64,000 bases of DNA from Aurelia coerulea. Its lineage: Eukaryota > Cnidaria > Scyphozoa > Semaeostomeae > Ulmaridae. The position numbers and the translations under genes are program-made. The DNA lies in assembly GCA_039566865.1 (NCBI GenBank), contig CM076953.1, positions 2,232,001 to 2,296,000 on the forward strand, read 5' to 3'. The notes beneath the pieces are model-generated. The model was not told the DNA's origin. It was given only the letters and a program-made list of their open reading frames with translations, and ran no database searches. Below, one piece after another: positions 33,201 through 43,700 of the stretch (position 1 is its first letter; each line of letters starts with the position of its first letter).

Positions 33201-35104
33201 TCACCGCTTCCTCAAAACGAACTTATGTTCCAAAGAACTTTCAAAAACGTTCTTTTTAAAATATATATTTAACGTTTTCTTCGAGATGCAAGGTTAAAAT
33301 AATGTTTTGAAGCTGTTCTGTCTCGTCTATCAATCAGAAATGTTATTTTGATGTTTTGAGAGTCTCTTGCCAGTTGCCATAAGCGAAATACTACATTTTC
33401 AGTTCAAGAATAACTTTGCGTAGTACATTTGCAGAATTGATATCAATTCACTTTCTTTAACTTTTAGCTACTTGAAAATAGTGTTTTATTTAAAAAATGA
33501 TAATTTATATAGACGTGAAGAAAAAATTCATTCATTTTGAAGTGCGTTCTTTCAAATGAAACCCTTATATGTTGGTCGATATTTAAACTTTTCTGAACAA
33601 TTTTAACTAGACTTGAAAAACATTAATTTCAAACCTTAAAACCGGACCCTCAAATTCTGTCTCTTCTTTATGACTTTTTATTTCTTCTGCTACAGAAATC
33701 TGCTGTAATCTCCAATGCGCTTCAAAGGAAGAAATCTTGCCTTGTAAATCCTCTGTGGAGTGGTTCTGGTTGCCAAGTTATTTCGTTTTCTCTTCACGTT
33801 GGTCTGCGATATCTCTCTTGCAACAATCACCCTCAGTTAATTCTCACCAAAAATATAATAACAACTTCAAAAACTAATTTAATCTTCAGTTCTTATCTTT
33901 GCCAATCAATCTTGAAAAATGATTTCTCTGACCGCAGGAGCAAACTTTGAAATCCGTTCCTCCCTACAAAGCAAATATTCTCAACAAACAGAACTAAAGG
34001 AAGACGCTTGAAGACACTCGAACTGTATTGAGAAAACAGAGCATAGCAAATGCAGTTGTTTGAGGAATCGCAGAATTTAACTCAACACACGGCAGCTGTC
34101 AAACAAAGCCGTGAACAAGATGTAAACATATTTTAAAGACACATTGAAAGGCCTTGCACACCTGTAAATAAATTTTCAATTGTATGTCACGGAGTAAATT
34201 GTATTTGTGAATGTGCACTTGTGTCTCATTAGCGCTATGCACATGTGTAATTTCGCCTTGTTAGATAACGCATAGCCAAAAGATAAGCGAAAAAGTCTCG
34301 TTGGAGTTTTAAGGTTACTGTAACCGTTCAGACGGTGATTAAGAAACTTTGTTTACCATGGCCGTTCCTCAAAATATACCAAATAAACCTGTAGATCATT
34401 CGATGCAGAATTAAACGCAGAATATCATGAAAATATGCGCAGTCGATTTAAAGAAAGCACAAATGATTTATTCCAGATTTTCGGCAAAATCGACCACCCT
34501 AGCGAAAAAATCTTTGTGTACCCCAGCGACCATCGTTGGACTGCGATTATCAATTTACCATAGACTTAAGGTCTTGAACTCCAAAACCGTGTCACGGATT
34601 TTTTATAAAATGTACTGTCTAAAAATAATGCCATTTTAAATTTGTGTAAATTTCTGAAATGCCGTTTTCAACTTTGAAACCTCTGTAAAAATCGGACCCG
34701 TGGATCTGTAGAAAATCGCTGACACGGTTTCGTAGTTACATGCTTTGTGACCATGTGGGCCAAGTTTCAAGCCATTTGATTGGTCCGTTGGGTACACAAA
34801 GATTTTTTAGTACCTACCAGTACTCCAGAATCCTGTTTCGAGAAATCAGGCTTTTATCAAATTCAGGAAAAAAGTGCGGGAAAAACGATTATGCTTGTAA
34901 GTGCAAACATGAAACCACAGGTCAAGCAATAAGGATTAAGCGCGGTGTAGGTAAATTTTTTTGTCAATAAAACAGCAACGAGGGATTTACGAATATGGCT
35001 GTCACGAAATTCCGCTTGATGTGAAAATGGAGCAAGGGATGTTGCAGGTCATGCTGAAGGAAATGGAAAGCATTGGGTAAGACAAGTTACTATCACGATT
35101 TTAC
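30209..35104. other. Mostly featureless AT-rich stretch
   Basis: Apart from the uncertain frame at 31363-31779, nothing is recognised. A weak duplication of about 120 bases (shared TCAAATGGGCTT) lies near 31775-31920. Frames at 32014-32535 and 34427-34970 have no motif. Confidence 0.4.
31363..31779 (-). CDS. Orphan open frame, 138 codons, uncertain
   Basis: An uninterrupted minus-strand frame with ATG at 31779 and stop at 31363. It contains the near-duplicate QICAPVLTQICAPVPH, a Cys-rich stretch (CAQNTWCGNYRGCGG), and an acidic C-terminus (ALLELAYDLGLDNDKFELPD). No family recognised. The composition looks more protein-like than other frames nearby, but there is no splice or homology support, so it may be chance or a transposon exon. 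Confidence 0.22.
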   Translation of the reverse strand: MNSRKASNFIEMSQICAPVLTQICAPVPHSKFIQTITRCAQNTWCGNYRGCGGQAKMELNTNKSNYCNTKDMNNNMRNELNAIGDIQDTLMAILDSADRMFDGDALLELAYDLGLDNDKFELPDLKSGNETSILSCLR

Positions 35105-35611
35105 AAATTTCCTTGCTGCTGAATAGCCCTTTCCTATTAGCCTAAATGCTATAACAGCCTTTTTATTTACAGCAAACGATCGACCATCTTTAGGACTTAT
35201 TGGGAATGACTTCTTTGTGCTTTTTGATGGACAGTCATTATTAGTGCAGTAAATTTCCCAGCTGGCACCGAGGCCCTGACGCTTCTTTTTTTCATCGATA
35301 ATTTTTAAATCGCTGTGGCATTCCTTGCAAACCGAGGTCGCATTCAATTGGGTTTCTAGTAAGGATAAACTTATCAAGAAAAGGTTCGCTGATGATTCAG
35401 ATGCGCTTTCTTCGTTTGTGTCCTCTTCGTCCGACTCATCCAACTCCGATTCTGATCCCTCCTCAGCATATAAACTTTCCTGGTCAAACCACGACCCCTT
35501 ATCTGATGACGCAAGATTCGTTTTCTCTTCTCTTTCAAAGGATTTTTTAATTCTTTTTCTAAACTTTGGTCGTTTTTTCTGCGCCCAGTCAGCTTTTCGA
35601 AAACGCCCCAT
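35105..35611 (-). CDS. Mutator-like transposase-type zinc-finger exon
   Basis: Starts at ATG 35611 with a basic stretch (MGRFRKADWAQKKRPKFRKR), then an acidic Ser/Glu linker (residues 41-75). A Cys2-Cys2 module follows: C95-x2-C98 and C122-x4-C127, with QGLGASW between. It ends with SFAVNKKAVIAFRLIGKGYS-AARKF. This arrangement (Cys pair, 'GL...', Cys pair, 'F-NR-...A-R-IG-G--A--KF') is the N-terminal part of the Mutator-like transposase domain common in cnidarian and arthropod genomes. The frame would run three codons more to a stop at 35093, but GTAAAATC directly after AARKF makes a donor at 35104 likely. No catalytic downstream exon was found. Inferred to be a transposase or a gene derived from one. 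Confidence 0.6.
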
Positions 35612-35999
35612 TGCGAATGAATCAGTTGCGAAAGCAAAGGAGTTTTTGTTAAACGAAGAGCAAATATTATATCCGTGCGGATTAAAATTACTGCCTTCTA
35701 AACCACAGGAGTATGCGAATCATTCGCAAGGTCAAGTGAGTTTACCTTAATCGCCTAATGCTGTTCGCGCAATTTTTGAGAAACGAGAGTGCTTCTTTTA
35801 AAATGCTCAAATTTGCAAGTAATTGGGTTCGTTTAGTGAAGTGAGGTGGCTAAAACCGTACTCGAATACTTGGAGCATCAGAATATGGCGAAAACGAAAA
35901 ATCGAAAAATTCTTTTAACGTGCTGGTTTTAGATAAGAACGCATGACCCCCAGATAAACAGCTGTGGTCACTGTTGTGGTCGTATCAAAGGCTTTATTT

Positions 36000-36470
36000 T
36001 GTGCTCGCTATGTATGACATTATGATCTGCATTGTTTTAAGACAAAACCCTATTGTTTGGGCATCACGAAATTGTCATGCGGGAATGTGGATATTTTTGG
36101 ATTGTTATGTTGGTGTCTCTAACGCGGCATACATGACTTTTTTGTTCGTAATGTTTCATGACAAAGGCTATTTTTAGGCGTCGTTTAGGTGTCACTAAAC
36201 TGTCATCCGGGAATGTGGATTTTTTGGATTGTTGGTGTCTTGTCTCTAGGGCTTTGCTAGATGTACGCGCATACATGACTTTCGTAAATGTGGATCTTTT
36301 TTATTTTGGTGTCTCTGGGGCTTTAACAGGTGTGTGCGGCATGTGTGACCTTATTTGTATTGTTTTTATGATGAAGGTTATTGTTTGTGTGTCACTTTGT
36401 AATACGGGAATGTGGATTTGTTGGGTGTCCCTGGAGCATTACAAATGTGCGCGGGCTTCATGACGAAAAT
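36000..36470. repeat. Degenerate tandem repeat of roughly 110-120 bp units
   Basis: CGGGAATGTGGAT, TTGGTGTCTC and CATACATGAC recur in the same order about four times with many changes. An open frame on each strand is a by-product of the repetition. Confidence 0.5.
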
Positions 36471-36478
36471 TACCATTA

Positions 36479-38778
36479 CACTGTGATCCAGACAGGGAAT
36501 TAATCCCAAAAAATGAAAACACAATTATACACCATTTGTGGGTTTCATCATGTCGAAGAGACATTGAGCTATTCGATAAAACAAAAATTTCTTAAATCCA
36601 TTTTGTAAATCCAGAGATATGATTTTTTTAAAGTTTGACTAAATTGCGAACTGTTGTTTACATTGCAATTTCCGGCCTTTTGTTTGTGTCATCGTTGAAA
36701 ACCCATACATTCAAGTTCTTGTAACTCTTCAACAAATGCACCGATTTTTCGAAACTTTTTTTTGTCTTACAGATAAACACCTAAGCTATCTAAAAATACA
36801 AAGCTATTTGCAAAATCTCAAGTTGGTATATCAATATTTGTCAAAATGGTGTATGACCTTTTTAAGCACAAAAACCAGGCAAATTATCAAAATTCCGTCT
36901 GTTATTGTGAAAACAAAAAATCGAACTAAATCTAACTCTTCGAAAAAAGTATCAAAATTGAATATGATGTCTTGAGAGAACTTCTGCCAAAGGATTCGTA
37001 CAGCTTCGTACAGGAAAAAAAGTTATCACACATTTGGTATGATAGGCCCTTTTTTGGTTTAACGTTGATTTTTTTAGCAATGATTTTTAGCTTTGTACAT
37101 GATTGAACTGTTCCGCATACAAACAGTGTTTATGCAAACTACTTTCAACTATCTTAGCTTTACGTGAGTAAAGCTTGTGTCTCTAAAGTATTCAGTTTTT
37201 GGTCGATAATCTAATTCTCATTGTACATGTCCTTGATAAGGGCTTCTTCTCAGTTTAGTGTATCGAACACCTCACTTTAATGATAATTGACTGCCTTATC
37301 TTGGTCGGCTGCGTTTTTTAACTTGTTCATCTTCTTCATCACTAAACACCCTTTCTTTTACACGTCAGGCTTCATCCTTGATTTTAATTTGATACAATTT
37401 TTGGAGTACTAATAGAATTTTATATGCGTCTCCCTTTAGCCCCCTTTCCTCTATCAGTTTATCAGCTAAATCCTTAAATTTCGCAGTATATTTCATGTTC
37501 TACTTCGTACTTTTTTCCTTTAAATCACCGTTTTCAACTATGAAATCATAAAGCTCGCCATTCGTTGTGATAAACATGATTGATTTTGTGACACATATCT
37601 ATTGGAATGGTTTAAAGACTACAGGCAGGCAGGTTTGTGTTTTAACAGTCAATGTTTTATTTTGTGGTAGGAACTGACGTGGAAATTAAGCAGACTATTG
37701 ACGCCTCTTCCCTACCATCGAGGCCCTTGAAGACAATCAGTTAACATTTTCATTGACTATGGAATCAAGATAAAAACCGAGTCGACAGACAAGACAGGGG
37801 CGGATCCAGCCCGAAGTTGAAGGGGGGGGGGGGGCAACTTGCACAGAGGGCGCCAAAAATACTATGGAAAATGAGCGAAAATTTTTTGACACTTTTTAAA
37901 GAAAATTCTTTGATTTACTACTAAATAAAGCCTTGATTTATGCGTTTCGCTTGTATTTAAGTCAAAACAGGTAGAGAATTGTTTGTTAGAGTCAGGATGA
38001 GGGGCGCTTTTCTCGCTAAAAAAGGGGCGCCAAGCTGAGTTTTCATCGTGAAGGGGGGGGCAGTTGCCCCCACTTGCCCCCCCATAAATCCGCCACTAAG
38101 ACAAGAAGCATGAAAATATTATACCAGAACAAGATCTTTATCAACAGTTGGTCGTCAAGATTTCAGTGAGTACGACCATAACCAAACACAAACTGAAAAG
38201 GACCTACCATACCAAATGTGTGATAACTTTTTTCCTGTACGAAGCTGTACGAATCCTTTGGCAGAAGTTCTCTCAAGACATCATATTCAATTTTTAAATT
38301 TTTTTCGAAGAGTTCGATTTAGTTAGATTTTTTGTTTTTACTATAACAGACGGAATGTTGATAATTTACCTGGTTTTCGTGCTTGAAAAGGTCATACGCC
38401 ATTTTGTCAAATATTGATGTACCAACTTGAGATTTTACAAAAAGGTTTGTATTTTTAGATAGCTTAGGTGTTTATCTGTAAGACAAAAAAAGTTTCAAAA
38501 AATCGGTGCATTTATTGAAGAGATACAAGAATTTGAATTTCTGGGTTTTCAACGATACAACAAACAAAAGGCCGGAAATTGCAATGTAAACAACAGTTCG
38601 CAATTTAGTCAAACTTTAAAAAATCATATCTCTGGATTTATAAGACGGATTTAAGAAATTGTTGTTTCATCGAATAGCTCAATGTCTCTTCGCCATGATG
38701 AAACCCTTAAATAGTGTATACTCGTATTTTCATTTTTTGGGATTAATTCCACCATTTCTAAAGAGCTGGATCACAGTG
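36479..38778. mobile_element. Foldback element of 2.3 kb with arms of about 575 bp
   Basis: Tips CACTGTGATCCAG and inverted partner. The left arm (to about 37055) and right arm (from about 38205) match closely, for example GATTCGTACAGCTTCGTACAGG at the inner border. The central 1.1 kb is unrelated and carries the hAT-like MITE at 37795-38098. No transposase frame and no clear target duplication. Confidence 0.8.
37795..38098. mobile_element. hAT-like MITE (304 bp)
   Basis: Flanked by the 8-bp direct repeat AGACAAGA (37787-37794 and 38099-38106). Tips CAGGGGCGGATCCAG and, read inward from the right, TAGTGGCGGATTTATG are typical hAT ends. Poly-G/C tracts lie just inside both ends. Confidence 0.85.
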
Positions 38779-38934
38779 AAAACCAGTAAATAGTGAAATG
38801 AATGAAATTGAAATGAAAAGATGATAATGTTTGTTTGTCCGATTATCCGAAAAGTATTTCTATAATCTACATGCTTTTGGTACCGGCAGCAGCAGTACAT
38901 TATTGTTTTCTTTTCATTTGCTTTACTTTACACC

Positions 38935-39555
38935 TCTCAAGACCAACAAAACAAGGACAGATTCTGTAACACAATAGCATGAGTTGCTTTTGTTGACACC
39001 TAAGTTCAAAGCGATCAGCGATTGCCGACAAAGGAAATTCCCTCAACTGTAATTCGAAACAAACAAAGCCGCAAACGTTGCTCTCAAACCTAGGTAGCTA
39101 AAGCGCTCGTTGTGCATTCCAGAAATTATTTTGAAGAGCAAACATGGGCATTTATCGAAAGAGGAAGGATATATCTACACATCTTCCTTTGTAATTTTAT
39201 TTTTTTGGTTCAGACGCTGAGCATTAAGTGTTTTAATTACACCCAAAAATAAGAGGATTGAATCGCGTCCTAATCAGCTTCTGAATCAAACAAATGAAAT
39301 GCCCGAGGCAGATGTGAAGATACATCCTTCTTCTTTCGGTCTAATCTCATGTGTGCTCTTACCAATTTCTGGAATGCACAACGAGTGCGCTAGCTACCTG
39401 GGTTTTAAAGAACCTTTTTCGACTTTGTTTGTTTTGAATTACTAGTTCAGAGAATTTCCTTCGTCTGCAATCGCTAATCGCGTTGAATTCACGTGTCGAC
39501 AATAGGAATTCATGATATTTTGTTACAAAAGCTGTCCTTGTTCTCGAAACCCCAC
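38935..39555. repeat. Full-length hairpin of about 620 bp
   Basis: The left half (AACAAGGACAG, GCGATTGCCGACAAAGG, GTGCATTCCAGAAATT, GAAAGAGGAAGGAT) recurs inverted in the right half in mirrored order, with moderate divergence. Downstream of the GTPase gene, non-coding. Confidence 0.75.
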
Positions 39556-40256
39556 TGACTGGCGCCAAAAAAGTTCACATCCATTTCAATAAATGAAGCG
39601 GAAATTGGGACTGAGGTAGCTAGATTAATGCTGCCCCAGAATCATGCGGAATAATGAAAGAAATGACAAGATTCTAACTTTCGATGAAAATTTTGTCAAA
39701 ATTCTCGTATCTATCAAAATGTTCTACCGAGAAATTTGATACTGTCTAAAATGCAAAAATAAATTACACATCTTATTATACAACTTTTCAAAAGTAAAAC
39801 TGCTTTCACGGAACATAACAATATTTACATTTTATACAGTAATGATTATATGAGGACCTTCTGCATTTCGCTTGCGTTATTTGAAGCAGTAGAACCGATG
39901 ATCTATTTTTTCTTCTTCGTACAATGATGGAAAGAGTATGTATAGTGTCTACTGGGGGTAAAATTGGGAAGTTTGGGGTGCAATAGGTAGAGCTGACAAT
40001 TTGGATAAGTTTTCGCTAAAATCTTGTTCACAGTTTGCCTTTCGCTCAAGCGTTCGAACTATCTTCTTTGAAATAGTGAATGTTGATTTATCAATTCTGA
40101 GCCCATTGTTTTCCAGCAATCAACACCCTACCCATGATACCCCCAGCATCTCCATTTTACCCCTGCAGACCTTAGTCAAGCGCTGACCCAGCCAGCTTCT
40201 TTTTGAGCATACCATACATCGATAGCAAGACAACTAACAACGCTAGCGATTGATTT

Positions 40257-40742
40257 TTATAATACAGGCATTCTCGCAAGGTCCTTTACACTGTTCAGTC
40301 TAAGTGCTTTATCAATGGCAGTCCTACTTTTTGAATTTCCCGCCATTACATTGCTTTTGAGATTGTTCAAAGCTTTCATCATCAATAACAGAGCGTTGCC
40401 TCTTCTTGATGCGCGTTCAGTCAAGTCTTTTGTTCTATTTTTTCGTAGAATCCGTTTGTAGAGTTCATTAAAAACATTCCTCACTGCAGATATATCATTT
40501 GCTACGGAAAGTTCACTGAAAAGATTGCAATGGAGTTTCCGAGCTGTTGTTGTTGCCCTTGCGCGGGAAACTTCTCTGTAGTGTTCAAGGTCTTTTTTGT
40601 TGCCAAGCAATACAATGGGAGCTTTGCTTAGGCCCTTTTCTCGGATATCTCGTACCAGTCTCCTTGCTGTTTTCATCGACGCGGCACTGGTTACTGAGTA
40701 CATCACGATGAATCCGTCAGCCAATGAAATTGCGAAATCGCT
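40257..40742 (-). CDS. RERG/RASL-like GTPase exon 3 (G4, G5, C-terminus)
   Basis: After acceptor CTTTCAG, encodes SDFAISLADGFIVMYSVT, the LLGNKKDLEHYREVS block and a basic tail of about 70 residues, ending at the TAA. Confidence 0.92.
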   Translation of the reverse strand, partial: SDFAISLADGFIVMYSVTSAASMKTARRLVRDIREKGLSKAPIVLLGNKKDLEHYREVSRARATTTARKLHCNLFSELSVANDISAVRNVFNELYKRILRKNRTKDLTERASRRGNALLLMMKALNNLKSNVMAGNSKSRTAIDKALRLNSVKDLARMPVL

Positions 40743-43700
40743 CTGAAAGAGAAAAATTATATCAATTAGACTATATAATGTTTTGAAATGGGAAGAGGTT
40801 GGATAAAGAATAATGTTGTGCCCTTAAAACGTTTTTCTTGCAAAATTCTCGGAAGAACTTTATTTGTCAATTTCATGTTGAAAGATTTTATCCTGAACAA
40901 ATGTGATCAACGCTGTAGTTACAACGGGACATGCTAGATTGCAAGTGTAAATTGCTGAGAATCAAAAACACGCATATCAAGGTTGGGTAACTATTTTTAC
41001 TTGTTCATTGGCTGGGCTGGGTAAGTGGAAAAGTTATCGATGTTTCGTTTCTCTTCTTCGGTGCCAACCTGGGGCATAAATAATGAATGGTCCTTTAATA
41101 TTAGAAGCTTGAGATGTTTATAGCACCAGTTTTACAGGAGAAGCTTCAGTTAAACTTTTAAACTGTCGAGGGTGATACTTTTGAAAGTGGTTACTTTAGG
41201 CATAGTCCTAGGAACCGGGAGCACTGAGTACACGTGCCTCCTAAGATTTTGCAATAAGTGAAAAGTGCAAAAGTCCACTGTCTTTCACAAATTCTTGTTA
41301 AATTTTGGACAGAGTTGTATTATGATTTACAGAAAATTCAACAAGACTCTTGTTATGTAACTTAGCTGCCTTATTTTTAGCAATGAAAAGCAGTTTTGTG
41401 AAAAATGAAACTGAATGCGGGTCATACGAGATTACAGAACTTTGAAAATGTAAATAACAACTCCAAAAAGCTTTTTGCACACCGAATAAATTCTCTTACA
41501 TAATAACCGTTTTATTGAAAATATTAACCTTTCAAACTCACACCCAACCCAATGTTTGTGATCTCAAATTTCCGCAACAGTGACCTATCTTAAAGTCTTA
41601 CTCTTTCTTATTTGACGATCCCGTTGCCTTTTGATGGCTTTCGTCAATCTATTCCAGACAACACATTCCGAAAGAAATTGGAACACATGTTTTTCACGAG
41701 CTGAAACCTTATATAATTTCCATGATGGGAAAATACAATATTTGTTTCACCTTCCTAAGCAACTGCAGTGACAGTTTCAGATTATGAAATATCGGAGAAT
41801 TTCTTCATGTTTGCTTCAGAAACCAGACAAATGATCCATTTTTCCCCAGACGAAAACATGGGAGCCTTCTTAATTTGTCAACAGATTATTGATGTGTTTT
41901 AAGTGGTGTTTATGCTTTGCCTTGTTTTTAGAAACCTTCCTCGAGTCATTGGCCTTGTGTCCGTGATAGCTTCTGATGGAGGCAGGGCAGACGATATCAA
42001 ACTTTGAACTGTCACTGTTTAGACTTCGGCAAGGAAAGTAGTAGGAGAGTAGCACTGACTTAACTCTATTAACAGCTAGTTTTTAGACTGGATATGAACT
42101 TGCAACGGATTCAGTGCCAGCTCACGCTCAACGCTTTTTATTTTGTTTGCATTTAAATCTCATGGTTTCAATGTTTACTGCAGAGACTGTTGCAAGGAAA
42201 GCAGTAGGAGGGGCAGCATTGTCTTAACTTTATTAACAGTAGATTTTTAGAGTTCAGTAACTTGTAACGCACACACATGCAGTGCCAGCTCACACTCGAC
42301 GCTTATTATTTTGTTTGCATTTAAATGTCATGGTTTCAATGTTTACTGCAGAGACTGTGGCAAGGAAAACAGTAGGAGGGGCAGCATTGTCTTAACTTTG
42401 TTAACAGTAGATTTTTAGAGCGTTCAGTAACTTGTAACGCACACACATTGCCAGCTCACACTCATTGCTACTTGCAAATGTTATTGTTTTCATTTGAATG
42501 TCATGGTTTCAATGTTTACTACAGAGACTGTGGCAAGGAAAGCAGTAGGAGGGGCAGCATTGTCTTAACTTTATTAACAGCAGATTTTTAGACCGTTCAG
42601 TAACTTATAACGCACACACATTCAGTGCCAGCTCACACTCGACGCTACTTGCCAATATTATTGTTTTGTTTGCATTTGAATGTCATGGTTTCAATGTTTA
42701 CTACAGAGACTGTGGCAAGGAAAGCAGTAGGAGGGGCAGCATTATCTTAACTTTATCAACAGTAGATTTTTAGAGTGTTCAGTAACTAAAATTGTAACGC
42801 ACACACATGCAGTGCCAGCTCACACTCGACGCTACTTGTCCATATTATTGTTTTGTTTTTGTTGGGGTGATGAGATACGGTTTGTCCGAGGAAACTTATG
42901 TGTCCCCCCGTGCAGTAGGTTAATGCTCATGCGCCCGTCAGAGTTCGAACCAAAAACGCTACTGCGCATGAGCATTAACCTACTGGACGGGGGGACACAT
43001 ACGTTTCATCGGACAAACAGTATCTCGTAAGTTTGCATTCATTTGAATGTCATGGTACTTACGTTCTTGCTGCAATCGATAATCTCCATTCGCACAGTTT
43101 CATCATCAATCGTTGTCTGATAAGTATGACACTCATCACAGCCCGTGGCATATTCAGGTAGAAATCGTCTCGTGAGACACCGAACCATCAGGGCTAAAAA
43201 ATGAAAGAAAAACGGTTCATGATTATGAAGTTAGCGAAATAATCAGCTTTGGTTTAGCTTTTCAGGTCAATAATTTTTCAAAGTTTCAAACTTGAAATGA
43301 GGCTGGAAAGTAAATCGAGGCTGCAAAGAGCATAGGTTCCAAATCTTTATCTCGGCGTAAACAGGTCGGTGTAAAATTCAATGACCTATTTCTTGTGATT
43401 GAATCGCTTGAAAGAAACTTTAGGTCCTTATCTATAATTCTACCGTTGGACTTTTCAGAAATTTTGAATAGTTTTGGAAATTACAGCGTATCTTTCATTT
43501 TAACTCCTTTCAGGATGTGACGTCATCAATTTTCTAAATCATAAACCAGATGAGTGACAGACTTTTGCTTGATACCATATTGTAGGCATTCATAAACTAT
43601 GGTTTTCTTCGAAATTATTTCATGTTACGTCAAACAGTTTAGAAATCACGATGGCTTTAAGTTTTTTTGACAATTTTTCTTGAATTCTTGAAAAGAAGAG

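Noticed and set aside
35325..35750. Plus-strand 141-codon frame over the Mutator-type exon
   Set aside because: Its first two thirds is the mirror of a Ser/Glu/Lys-rich minus-strand coding region. Only the distal part was kept, as a weak observation.
37620..38100. Poly-G/poly-C tracts as a possible G-quadruplex regulatory site
   Set aside because: They lie just inside the tips of the hAT-like MITE and are common low-complexity parts of such ends; no gene is nearby to regulate.
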